Positions 34,829 to 43,267 of a DNA stretch of 64,000 nt are shown here, piece after piece. Origin of the DNA: Chitinophaga sp. (GTDB lineage: Bacteria > Bacteroidota > Bacteroidia > Chitinophagales > Chitinophagaceae). Under the pieces are notes generated by a model. The model was not told where the DNA came from and did no database searches. It worked only from the letters and a program-made list of their open reading frames with translations. The stretch covers positions 490,693 to 554,692 of the forward strand of contig NZ_JAGHZS010000003.1 in NCBI RefSeq assembly GCF_017745275.1, given 5' to 3'. The position numbers were made by a program, and so were the translations under genes. Positions within the stretch are counted from its first letter, which is position 1; each line of letters begins with the position of its first letter.

Positions 34829-36877
34829 TTATGCTTTACGTGCGGTACGGTATAAATACCAGCCCATAAACGCAAAAAAGGCGCAACCTATTATGTAATA
34901 TCCTCCCTGTCCCAATATATTGCTCAGGAATCCCTGCATATTCAATTTGGCCAGTATTTCCGAAGTAGAATCGAATCCGGCGAGAATGGCAATGATAACG
35001 CCTGCCACGGCGCCACCGGCCACCAGTCCTGTAGCAAAGAGGTTGCCTTTGCCCAGTTCTTCTTCTTCCGGAGAAACTGTTTTATTCGCTTTCTTTTGTT
35101 TGTGATCCACCACGCCACGAATAGCGCCACCTACAAAGATGGGTAAGGTAGTAGACAGCGGCAGGTATGCACCTACGGCAAAAGACAATGAATTTACGCC
35201 ACACAGCTCCATCACAACAGACAGGAATACACCTACCAATACAAATTGCCAGTCGAGGTTAAACGACAGAATACCTTTTGCCAGTGTAGCCATGAGCGTG
35301 CCCTGAGGTGCCGGATAGTACGAGGTGCCGATCGCATGATCTTTTACCCCATGTGCAATCATATCTGCCGTAGGCTTGTCCAGAAACTTCACGGTTAAGC
35401 CAATCACAATAGAAGATACAATGGCGCCAATAAACAATGCCAACTGCTGGTACATGGGTGTAGCACCTACAATATAACCGGATTTAAGATCCTGTGAAGT
35501 ACCTCCCGCATTGGCAGCAGCAATACAGATCATACCACCTACTACGAGTGCCATGGGTTCATATACTTTGCCGGTCCAGCCTACAGCAATAAACACGAGG
35601 CAGGTACCCATCAATGTAGCGATGGTCATACCGGAAATAGGATTATTGGAAGAGCCGATCAGGCCTACAATGCGGCTGGATACGGTAACGAAGAATGCGC
35701 CGAATACTACCACCAGTAAGCCTACCAGTAATTTTTTACCGATAGAATCGCCTGGTAGTTGTGGCAGAAATGCCATCAACAGGATAAGGGCAATACTACC
35801 AAATAACACCACTTTCAGGCTAAGGTCTTTTTCAGTTCTTGGTACCTCTCCTTTGGCGCCGGTGCTGTCTGCACTACCTTTTACTGCACCGATGCTGCCT
35901 TTGAAAGAAGAGATAATAGTAGGGATGGTTTTCAGTAACGTGATGAAACCGCCTGCTGCTACGGCGCCGGCGCCGATCTGTCGTACATAGGCATAATATA
36001 TAGCAGCCGAGTAATCTGCGAAGGTATGGGTGACTGGATCCCAGTTCCCTTGTCCGCCGGGTGTTTGCAGGTTAGCGAGGTAGCCTATTTTAACCAGTTG
36101 GGTAGCAATTACATCTGCCGGTAAAAGGGATGCCAGCAAAGGAATGAGTGCCAGCCAGGAAAGTACGCCACCAGCCACCAGTACGCCCGCAATGCGGGGA
36201 CCAATGATATAACCTACACCCATATATTCTGGTGTAACATCCGCACTGATTTTGGCAGAAGGGAAAAATTTGCTGGCCTGTTTGGTCATGTATTCCGGCG
36301 TTTCCGCAATCACATGAAAGATCTTTTGAAAAGCAGCGTAGGCAAAAGCGAAGCCCAGTCCGTAGAAAGCTGTTTTGGCGAAGTCCCCTCCTTTCTCTCC
36401 GGCAATAAGTACATCGCCACAGGCGGTACCTTCCGGGTAAGGCAGGGTTTTATGTTCTTTTACAATCAGTGATTTTCTCAGGGGAATCATCATTAATGTA
36501 CCCAGGATACCACCGAAGATGGCGAGAATCAGGATAGTGAAGTAGTTGAAAAACTGTGCACCGCCCCCGTCGCTCAGGAACAGGAAGCCAGGTAAAGTAA
36601 ACACCACACCTGCTGCGATAGACTCACCCGCAGAGCCGGTAGTCTGGATGATATTGTTTTCAAGGATGGTGGTGTTGAAAAATTTTCTTCCTAAAGTAAT
36701 GGCAATAACGGCAATAGGGATAGAAGCGGAAACCGTCAAACCTGCTTTCAGCGCCAGGTATACAGTGGCGGCGCCGAATATAATACCGAAGATACAACCC
36801 AGTAAAATGGATTTGAGGGTGAACTCCTTCATTTGTGCGCCCGGTGGTACGAACGGCTTAAAGTTAATGTCAGACAT
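34829..36877 (-). CDS. OPT family oligopeptide transporter
   Basis: A 682-residue membrane protein of the OPT family with about 15 hydrophobic helices. Family motifs include KSILLGCIFGIIFGAATVYLALKAGLTVS near the start, the NNIIQTTGSAGES stretch, PYPEGTACGDVL and NAGGTSQDLKSGYIVGATP. OPT proteins take up peptides, or iron-siderophore conjugates, by proton symport; bacterial members of this kind are usually annotated as peptide transporters. It lies downstream of a POT peptide transporter on the same strand with a hairpin repeat in the spacer. Confidence 0.93.
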   Translation of the reverse strand: MSDINFKPFVPPGAQMKEFTLKSILLGCIFGIIFGAATVYLALKAGLTVSASIPIAVIAITLGRKFFNTTILENNIIQTTGSAGESIAAGVVFTLPGFLFLSDGGGAQFFNYFTILILAIFGGILGTLMMIPLRKSLIVKEHKTLPYPEGTACGDVLIAGEKGGDFAKTAFYGLGFAFAYAAFQKIFHVIAETPEYMTKQASKFFPSAKISADVTPEYMGVGYIIGPRIAGVLVAGGVLSWLALIPLLASLLPADVIATQLVKIGYLANLQTPGGQGNWDPVTHTFADYSAAIYYAYVRQIGAGAVAAGGFITLLKTIPTIISSFKGSIGAVKGSADSTGAKGEVPRTEKDLSLKVVLFGSIALILLMAFLPQLPGDSIGKKLLVGLLVVVFGAFFVTVSSRIVGLIGSSNNPISGMTIATLMGTCLVFIAVGWTGKVYEPMALVVGGMICIAAANAGGTSQDLKSGYIVGATPMYQQLALFIGAIVSSIVIGLTVKFLDKPTADMIAHGVKDHAIGTSYYPAPQGTLMATLAKGILSFNLDWQFVLVGVFLSVVMELCGVNSLSFAVGAYLPLSTTLPIFVGGAIRGVVDHKQKKANKTVSPEEEELGKGNLFATGLVAGGAVAGVIIAILAGFDSTSEILAKLNMQGFLSNILGQGGYYIIGCAFFAFMGWYLYRTARKA

Positions 36878-36913
36878 GTTGAGAAGTTGTTGTTAAGGAT
36901 AATACACGAATAT

Positions 36914-37032
36914 AGCAGAAAGCATAAAGCAGAAAGCAAAAAGCTATTGAGGCGAATGATTAAAGCGGATATTATACTCGCTCAGATCATTCGCCTCAAT
37001 AGCTTTTTGCTTTATACTTTATGCCTTCTGCT
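36914..37032. repeat. Heptad hairpin repeat 6 (POT-OPT spacer)
   Basis: Left arm units AGCAGAA, AGCATAA, AGCAGAA, AGCAAAA, AGCTATT lead to the core GAGGCGAATGAT, and the right arm mirrors them with about six mismatches. The apex contains GCGGATATTATACTCGC, the exact inverse of the apex of the copy at 46522. The POT stop TAA (37032-37034) overlaps the outer edge of the right arm. Confidence 0.88.
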
Positions 37033-38756
37033 TACCGAACACCATTCATCCATTTTTTCAGGAAGCCGGAAGACAGGAAAAGCAATACGGCAGCCGCTCC
37101 TGGCAGGATCACAAATACCATGAAGAACTCATAGAGGTTGTGAATAGTAAAGCCTGCAAAGGTAGGGTAATGCGGATCCAGTTTAAGGTCTTTTAATTTA
37201 TCCAGTTGTTGAGCGGTAGCGGTAATAGTACCATCCAGGATGCCTTTCAGGTCAATACCGTTTTTGGTAGCCAGTTCGTATTTGTCCATAGTAGGCGGCA
37301 GCAAAGCACCGAGTGTACCGGCCAGCGCGTAACCAGCGGCATTAGCCAGGAACCAAACTCCCATCAGCAGCGAAGAGAAACGATGAGGCGCCAGTTTAGC
37401 TACGAGTGATAACCCAATAGGCGACAAGCACAATTCACCCAGGGTATGGAACAGGTACATCAGGATTAACCAGCTTACACCCAGTTTTTCGTTGGCACCC
37501 AGGCTCTTCATTTGCCAGGCGATAATTAAGAAACCAAAGGCCAGTAAAGCAAGTCCTAATGACTGTTTAACCGGGGAAATAGGTTCCATATTGCGCTTTT
37601 GCAGTTTCACCCATAACCAGCTGAAAGGCAGTGCAAATACGATGATAAAGATAGAGTTGGCGTTTTGTACGAGGCTTGGTGGCATATCCCATCCAAAGAG
37701 GCGGCGATCTGTCTGATAGTCTGCGATGAAGGTGAGGGAAGAACCAGCCTGTTCAAAACAAGCCCAGAAGAAGATCACAAAGAAGGCTACGAAATAGATC
37801 ACCGTAATTCTTTGTCTTTCTACTTTGGTAATAGATTTATCGGTCAGGATTAATACTGCGAGGCTGATACCGGATGCGTAGATAAAAGGGTAAACCCATT
37901 CTTTGATCACATCGTGGTCGTCGGAGAGCGACAAGTAGTGGATACCTGCGAAAAGGGCGAACAGTAAAACCACTACGCTGGCAATAGCGCCGCTGGTGAA
38001 TTTAGCTTTGTCTGCTTCACCCGTAGCGGTAGTGCCGGCGGTTTTGGAGAAGTTTGGTTTACCACCAATTGCCTGGCCGCTGGGCGTTACTACGTATTTG
38101 TCTTTCAGGAAGTAAAAGAGGATGGTACCCAGGAACATAGCGATACTGGCGGCGAGGAAGCCCCATTTGAAGGCGCTTACAATTCTTACGCCGGTAGCTT
38201 CAATTTTCACGTCGCCCAGGATAGGGCAAATGGACATACCCAGGAAGGCGCCCATGTTGATACCCATATAAAAGATAGTAAAGGCAGAATCGAGGCGGCT
38301 ATCATTTTTAGGATACAGCTGACCCACCATAGAAGAAATGTTGGGTTTGAAAAAGCCGTTACCGATGATAATCACAAAAAGGGCCAGCCACACGATTAAT
38401 TTAGCGGTGTCAACGTTGGTAGCATACAGCACGCCGCTTAATACCATCAGCAATTGACCCACACCCATTGTAAAACCTCCTAATATAATACAGTTCCTGT
38501 TTCCAAGGTACCTATCGGAGATATACCCGCCGAGCATTGGGGTCAGGTAACATAAACCGAGGAATCCTCCATACATAATGGAAGATTGTTTTTCAGAGAA
38601 AGCCAATGCATTTACCAGGAAGAGCGTTAATAACGCCCGCATACCATAAAAATTAAACCGTTCCCACATCTCCGTGGCAAATAATACTGAGAGCCCTTTA
38701 GGGTGACCTTTTTCCGAGGCAATAGGGGACTCTTGTGCAACAGCAGTTTGCATCAT
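37032..38756 (-). CDS. POT family peptide transporter
   Basis: A 574-residue major facilitator protein of the POT/PTR2 family that carries di- and tripeptides with protons. The family signature FATEMWERFNFYGMRALLTLF is present at about 28-49, with YGGFLGLCYLTPMLGGYISDRYLG next. Fourteen hydrophobic helices are visible and a 60-residue extra loop (about 470-520) separates the last pair. It is divergent from purD and precedes the OPT transporter, forming a peptide-uptake pair with it. Confidence 0.93.
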   Translation of the reverse strand: MMQTAVAQESPIASEKGHPKGLSVLFATEMWERFNFYGMRALLTLFLVNALAFSEKQSSIMYGGFLGLCYLTPMLGGYISDRYLGNRNCIILGGFTMGVGQLLMVLSGVLYATNVDTAKLIVWLALFVIIIGNGFFKPNISSMVGQLYPKNDSRLDSAFTIFYMGINMGAFLGMSICPILGDVKIEATGVRIVSAFKWGFLAASIAMFLGTILFYFLKDKYVVTPSGQAIGGKPNFSKTAGTTATGEADKAKFTSGAIASVVVLLFALFAGIHYLSLSDDHDVIKEWVYPFIYASGISLAVLILTDKSITKVERQRITVIYFVAFFVIFFWACFEQAGSSLTFIADYQTDRRLFGWDMPPSLVQNANSIFIIVFALPFSWLWVKLQKRNMEPISPVKQSLGLALLAFGFLIIAWQMKSLGANEKLGVSWLILMYLFHTLGELCLSPIGLSLVAKLAPHRFSSLLMGVWFLANAAGYALAGTLGALLPPTMDKYELATKNGIDLKGILDGTITATAQQLDKLKDLKLDPHYPTFAGFTIHNLYEFFMVFVILPGAAAVLLFLSSGFLKKWMNGVR

Positions 38757-38925
38757 AAATTGGTTAGTTTTAGCAATAGTTGTTTAGATTTCGAGAACCT
38801 TTAAATATGGCAAGTTAAATAAAATCAGTTATTCGCGTAAAAAAATGGTATAAATGCTCATTTTTTGCGCTTTTTTGATCTTTCTTTGCATTTTCTTTCG
38901 CATCTGCATTTATTAGGCAACTCAT

Positions 38926-40203
38926 ATGAACATACTATTACTTGGAAGTGGTGGTCGGGAACACGCACTGGCCCTTAAAATGTCACAAAGCCCGCTTTGC
39001 GGTCAACTGTTTATTGCGCCGGGTAACGCCGGAACTGCTCAATGTGGTCAGAACGTAAACATGGGCGTGAGTGAATTTGAGAAGATAAAGTCCTTTTGCC
39101 TGGACAACGCTATTGATTTGGTGATGCCGGGATCTGAAGAAGCCCTGGTAAACGGGATCTACGATTTTTTCAAGAAAGACCCTGCCCTGCAGCATATCCC
39201 GGTAATGGGACCTTCACAGGAAGGTGCCCAGTTGGAGGGTAGTAAGGCGTATGCGAAACTTTTCATGGAGCGGCATAAGATCCCTACTGCCGGCTATCGC
39301 GAGTTTAATGCCCAGAATTATGAAGAAGGGCTGGCTTATATTCAACAGCACTCCTTACCAATTGTACTGAAGGCTGATGGCCTGGCTGCTGGTAAAGGCG
39401 TAGTGATCACCACTTCTTATGAAGAGGCAGCAGAAGAGTTTCAGCAGATGATTAAGTCTGCCAAATTCGGAGAGGCGAGCAAAACAGTGGTGATCGAGGA
39501 ATTCCTCACAGGAATCGAATTATCAGTGTTTGCCATTACTGACGGGCATTCTTATAAAATATTACCGGAAGCAAAAGACTACAAACGTATTGGTGAGGGC
39601 GACAAAGGCCTGAATACAGGTGGTATGGGAGCCGTATCTCCGGTACCATTTGCGGATGCTGCTTTCATGAAGAAGGTGGAAGATAAGGTGATCCGGCCTA
39701 CTATTGAAGGCTTGTCCAAAGAAGGAATTGTATACCATGGTTTCGTCTTTTTTGGCCTGATTAATGTAGGAGGGGAGCCGTTTGTAATTGAGTATAACTG
39801 TCGCATGGGGGATCCGGAAACGGAGGTAGTGATGCCGCGTTTAAAGAATGATTTACTGGAGTTGTTCAATGCTGTATCAGCTGGAAAACTGAATGAACAA
39901 ACAATTTACGCCGATGAGCGTGCGGCCGCTACCGTTATGCTGGTGTCGGCTGGTTATCCGGAAGCGTATGAAAAGAATAAAGTAATTAAAGGTATTCCGG
40001 CTCCGGGCCGCGACCAGATTGTGTTTCATGCCGGTACCCGGCAGGAAGGCAACGAGGTGCTGACCAACGGAGGCCGGGTACTGGCCATTACTTCACTGGC
40101 CGCCAACCTGTCCATGGCACTGGCTCATTCTGTACAAACAGCGGAGCAGATTGCATTTGATGGGAAAGGATATCGCCGGGATATAGGGTACGAATTTGTG
40201 TAG
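38926..40203 (+). CDS. purD: Phosphoribosylamine-glycine ligase
   Basis: A 425-residue ATP-grasp enzyme of purine synthesis that joins glycine to phosphoribosylamine. Motifs LGSGGREHAL at the start, LKADGLAAGKGVVI, and YNCRMGDPETEVVMPRLKNDL (metal ligands) are intact. Normal length. It is divergent from the POT gene with a 169-base spacer, and stands as a single gene. The stop TAG is the first three bases of the hairpin repeat that follows. Confidence 0.97.
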   Translation: MNILLLGSGGREHALALKMSQSPLCGQLFIAPGNAGTAQCGQNVNMGVSEFEKIKSFCLDNAIDLVMPGSEEALVNGIYDFFKKDPALQHIPVMGPSQEGAQLEGSKAYAKLFMERHKIPTAGYREFNAQNYEEGLAYIQQHSLPIVLKADGLAAGKGVVITTSYEEAAEEFQQMIKSAKFGEASKTVVIEEFLTGIELSVFAITDGHSYKILPEAKDYKRIGEGDKGLNTGGMGAVSPVPFADAAFMKKVEDKVIRPTIEGLSKEGIVYHGFVFFGLINVGGEPFVIEYNCRMGDPETEVVMPRLKNDLLELFNAVSAGKLNEQTIYADERAAATVMLVSAGYPEAYEKNKVIKGIPAPGRDQIVFHAGTRQEGNEVLTNGGRVLAITSLAANLSMALAHSVQTAEQIAFDGKGYRRDIGYEFV

Positions 40204-40293
40204 CTTTTAGCTATTAGCTGTTAGCTATTAGGGATTTAGGCGAGTAATTAACCGCCAGTGTCCTAATAGCTAACCACTAAAAGCTAAAAGCTG
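40201..40293. repeat. Heptad hairpin repeat 7 (after purD)
   Basis: Arms 40201-40232 and 40262-40293 pair over 32 bases with four mismatches: TAGCTTT, TAGCTAT, TAGCTGT, TAGCTAT, TAGG. The central loop (TTTAGGCGAGTAATTAACCGCC) is larger than in other copies. The purD stop codon is 40201-40203. Confidence 0.82.
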
Positions 40294-40557
40294 TTGCTAA
40301 GCTACAGTAGGGAGGACTGGTACAGGACATTTGAAAAGCGGGACTTGTAAAGGCGTAATTTTAGGCAGTAGGAACAATTAAAACGGGTTAATCCCGTTCA
40401 TCTGGTCGGAGCATAAAGAGAGCTGTTACTATGCCGTTTGCACAACAAATAACTTTTTTTAATATTTAGCTGTATTATTGCAAGAATATCCATTTTTTGC
40501 ATCGTATATTCGTTGGAATTATTCATTTTTGCATTCTAATTTTTGACCGTATCAACA
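40204..40557. other. Spacer between purD and mreB
   Basis: After the hairpin repeat, this 350-base spacer contains a small perfect inverted repeat (AACGGG at 40382-40387 and CCCGTT at 40393-40398) and an AT-rich region from 40440 which likely holds the mreB promoter. I could not assign a convincing -33/-7 pair. No open frame is credible here. Confidence 0.5.
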
Positions 40558-41580
40558 ATGGGATTTTTTAATTTTTTAACGCAGGAAATCGCGATTGATC
40601 TTGGTACAGCGAACACGCTGATAATTCATAATGACCAGGTGGTAGTGGACGAGCCTTCCATTGTAGCGATAGAACGGGCTAGTGGCAAAATTGTGGCTGT
40701 TGGAAAAAAGGCCATGATGATGCACGAAAAAACACACGAATATCTTCGTACTATACGTCCCCTGAAAGATGGCGTGATAGCGGATTTTAATGCCGCTGAG
40801 GGAATGATCAGGGAACTCATAAAAATGATTTACCCCAAAAAACCACTGTTTGCACCCAGCTGGCGTATGGTAATCTGCATTCCTTCCAGTATTACGGAAG
40901 TGGAAAAGAGAGCGGTACGTGACTCTGCAGAGCAGGCAGGCGCCAAAGAGGTATATCTGATCCACGAACCAATGGCAGCTGCCCTGGGTATTGGTATCGA
41001 TGTGGAAGAACCGGTAGGAAACATGATCATTGACATAGGCGGTGGTACCACCGGTATTTCAGTGATTGCCCTGGCAGGTATTGTTTGTGACCAGAGTATC
41101 CGTATCGCGGGTGATGAATTCACCGCCGATATCATGGAAGCACTGCGCCGCTATCATAGCTTGCTGATCGGTGAAAGAACCGCAGAACAGATTAAAATAC
41201 ATATCGGATCTGCCCTGAAAGAACTGGATAACCCACCAGATGATATTCCTGTTAACGGACGAGATCTGGTAACCGGTATCCCCAAGCAAATCATGGTATC
41301 TTACCAGGAAATTGCGGAAGCCCTTGATAAATCTATCTTTAAGATCGAAGAAGCCATCCTGAAAGCGCTGGAAACAACGCCTCCGGAGCTGGCATCAGAT
41401 ATTTACCGCAGAGGTTTATACCTGACCGGCGGCGGTGCCTTACTGCGCGGACTGGATAAACGTCTTACCCAAAAAATCAAACTGCCGGTGCATGTAGCAG
41501 ACGATCCGTTACGCGCCGTGGTAAGAGGTACTGGTATTGCGTTAAAGCATGTTGGTAAGTATCCGTTCCTGATGCAATAA
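40558..41580 (+). CDS. mreB: Rod shape-determining protein MreB
   Basis: A 340-residue bacterial actin that guides cell-wall elongation. The ATP-binding motifs are IDLGTANTLI near the start, MIIDIGGGTTGISVIAL in the middle and LTGGGALLRGLDKRL near the end. I start at the ATG at 40558; a TTG five codons earlier is less likely. It is the first gene of the elongasome operon mreB-mreC-mreD-PBP2-rodA. The spacer to mreC holds a hairpin. Confidence 0.97.
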   Translation: MGFFNFLTQEIAIDLGTANTLIIHNDQVVVDEPSIVAIERASGKIVAVGKKAMMMHEKTHEYLRTIRPLKDGVIADFNAAEGMIRELIKMIYPKKPLFAPSWRMVICIPSSITEVEKRAVRDSAEQAGAKEVYLIHEPMAAALGIGIDVEEPVGNMIIDIGGGTTGISVIALAGIVCDQSIRIAGDEFTADIMEALRRYHSLLIGERTAEQIKIHIGSALKELDNPPDDIPVNGRDLVTGIPKQIMVSYQEIAEALDKSIFKIEEAILKALETTPPELASDIYRRGLYLTGGGALLRGLDKRLTQKIKLPVHVADDPLRAVVRGTGIALKHVGKYPFLMQ

Positions 41581-41589
41581 AACTATTTT

Positions 41590-41643
41590 GACGTTTACGG
41601 ATTGGAAGATGCCGTTAACACCATTGAAAAATCCGTAAACGTC
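41590..41643. repeat. TACGGATT hairpin 2 (mreB-mreC spacer)
   Basis: GACGTTTACGGATT (41590-41603) and AATCCGTAAACGTC (41630-41643) are perfect 14-base inverted copies around a 26-base loop. The TTACGGATT core is shared with the hairpins at 24146 and 57962. No T-tract follows, so it need not stop transcription of the operon. Confidence 0.75.
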
Positions 41644-41668
41644 TAAATCTCAAAACCAGTGCGCGCTT

Positions 41669-42556
41669 GTGCGAAATTTAATCATTTTCTTTAGGCGATA
41701 CTTTAACTTCTTCTTATTTGTGCTGCTGGAAGTGATTTGTCTGGTACTGGTGTTCCAGCATAACAATTTTCAGCGCACTGCCTACCTCAGCTCCGCCAAC
41801 GACATCAGTGGCAAATTATATGACAAGTATAATAATGTGCAGTATTACTTTCACCTGAAATCGACCAACGATAGCCTGGTGAACGAAAACATGCGACTGC
41901 ATAATGCCCTCAGATCCAGTTACGACAGCATGATTACCACCAACGGAATAAAAGTGGATACCGTGCGTCAATATAGCGATGACACTGCACACAAGGTAAT
42001 CGGTACACAAATCCGCCGCTACGAGTACTTCTCCGCCAAAGTGATCAACAACTCTATTAATAAGCCTGTTAACTACATTACTATTCACCGCGGCAGCCTG
42101 CAGGGAATCCGGCCTAATATGGGTGTCATCAGCAGCAGTGGCGTGGTGGGTGTGGTAAGAAGTGTAAGCGATAACTACGCCGTGGTACTATCCATGCTGT
42201 CTAAATCCAACTCTGTATCCATCAGCGCCCGCCTGGGACAAGGAAAAGAAATGGGTTCTGTACACTGGGACGGTGAAGATGCCGGCTATGCCCTGTTGAA
42301 AGATGTACCGAAAAGTGCAAAAATCCATAAAGGCGATACCGTAGTGACCAGTGGCTTCTCTGCCCTGTTTCCCGAAAATATTCCTATCGGTTATGTAGAA
42401 AGCATTGCCATAGGCGATAAAGCCAGCACCTCGTTTACTATCCGTTTGAAATTGGCTACCAATTTCTTTAACCTGCAATATGTGTACGTGATAGAAAACC
42501 TGCTGAAAGACGAACAACAACGATTGGAAGACTCAACGTATAAGTTGATTAAATGA
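41669..42556 (+). CDS. mreC: Rod shape-determining protein MreC
   Basis: A 295-residue bitopic protein that links MreB to periplasmic cell-wall synthases. A membrane anchor spans about 10-28, a coiled coil about 45-78, and the beta-barrel MreC domain follows with GVVGVVRSVSDNYAVVLSM and KGDTVVTSGFSALFPENIPIG. It starts at a GTG. Its stop overlaps the mreD ATG by four bases (ATGA), a sign of coupled translation. Confidence 0.95.
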   Translation: MRNLIIFFRRYFNFFLFVLLEVICLVLVFQHNNFQRTAYLSSANDISGKLYDKYNNVQYYFHLKSTNDSLVNENMRLHNALRSSYDSMITTNGIKVDTVRQYSDDTAHKVIGTQIRRYEYFSAKVINNSINKPVNYITIHRGSLQGIRPNMGVISSSGVVGVVRSVSDNYAVVLSMLSKSNSVSISARLGQGKEMGSVHWDGEDAGYALLKDVPKSAKIHKGDTVVTSGFSALFPENIPIGYVESIAIGDKASTSFTIRLKLATNFFNLQYVYVIENLLKDEQQRLEDSTYKLIK

Positions 42557-43062
42557 GTATACTGTTAAGAAATATAATCCGCTTCATACTCCTGCTGTTG
42601 ATACAGGTGTTTGTGCTCAATGAAATATTGCTGCACCAGCTGGTGAGTCCATATCTTTACATGCTTTTTATTCTGGCACTGCCCTTTAACCTGCCACGCC
42701 CCATGCTTATGCTCATGGGACTGTTGATGGGGCTTTCCCTGGATATGTTTATGAATACACCCGGTATGCATGCTGCAGCCTGCGTATTCATTGCTTATCT
42801 ACGCCCGTTTATTATAAATATCCTATCGCCACAGGGCGGATTTGAAACCACCCAGAAAACACCGTCCATGACCAGCATGGGCGTGTCTCAATTTCTTATC
42901 TACGCCGCCATCCTGGTGTTGTTGCATCACGCCTTGTTTTTTTCTCTGGAAGTGTTCGGAGCAGGCAATATATTGTACCTCTTAATGAAGATTGTTTTTT
43001 CAACATTAGCCAGTCTTTTCCTGATTGTACTGTATGAACTGCTGTTCTTTTCGAGGAAGTAA
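42553..43062 (+). CDS. mreD: Rod shape-determining protein MreD
   Basis: A 169-residue inner-membrane protein with five or six hydrophobic helices, consistent with MreD. It has little conserved sequence beyond PMLMLMGLLMGLSLDMFMNTPGMH. The location between mreC and PBP2 makes the call firm. It is followed by a 205-base spacer with a decayed hairpin repeat before PBP2, the only large gap in the operon. Confidence 0.9.
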   Translation: MSILLRNIIRFILLLLIQVFVLNEILLHQLVSPYLYMLFILALPFNLPRPMLMLMGLLMGLSLDMFMNTPGMHAAACVFIAYLRPFIINILSPQGGFETTQKTPSMTSMGVSQFLIYAAILVLLHHALFFSLEVFGAGNILYLLMKIVFSTLASLFLIVLYELLFFSRK

Positions 43063-43074
43063 CATTAGCCAGGA

Positions 43075-43223
43075 TAGCAGAAAGCAAAAAGCAGAAAGCA
43101 AAAAGCTATTTTCGCGTAGATATAAGCGGAGAATAGAAAGAAGATCATTGAGTATTAGTCTAAAGCTATCTGCTAACAATAAAACACAATAACTTTGTGC
43201 TTTTAGCTTTATGCTTTCAGCTC
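43075..43223. repeat. Heptad hairpin repeat 8, partly decayed
   Basis: Left units AGCAGAA, AGCAAAA, AGCAGAA, AGCAAAA, AGCTATT (from 43076) face right units GTGCTTT, TAGCTTT, ATGCTTT, CAGCTC near 43198-43223. About 20 of 25 positions still pair. The central loop has grown to about 90 bases and includes a TAACTTTG box. It lies between mreD and PBP2. Confidence 0.6.
43190..43197 (+). promoter_or_regulatory. Candidate -7 box for PBP2-rodA
   Basis: TAACTTTG fits TAnnTTTG and lies 71 bases before the PBP2 start, inside the loop of repeat 8. No -33 TTG lies at normal spacing. A separate promoter here would allow PBP2-rodA to be expressed apart from mreBCD. Confidence 0.3.
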
Positions 43224-43267
43224 AAAGCAGCAGCCCGATTTATTTTTGAACTAAAATATGTCCGTCC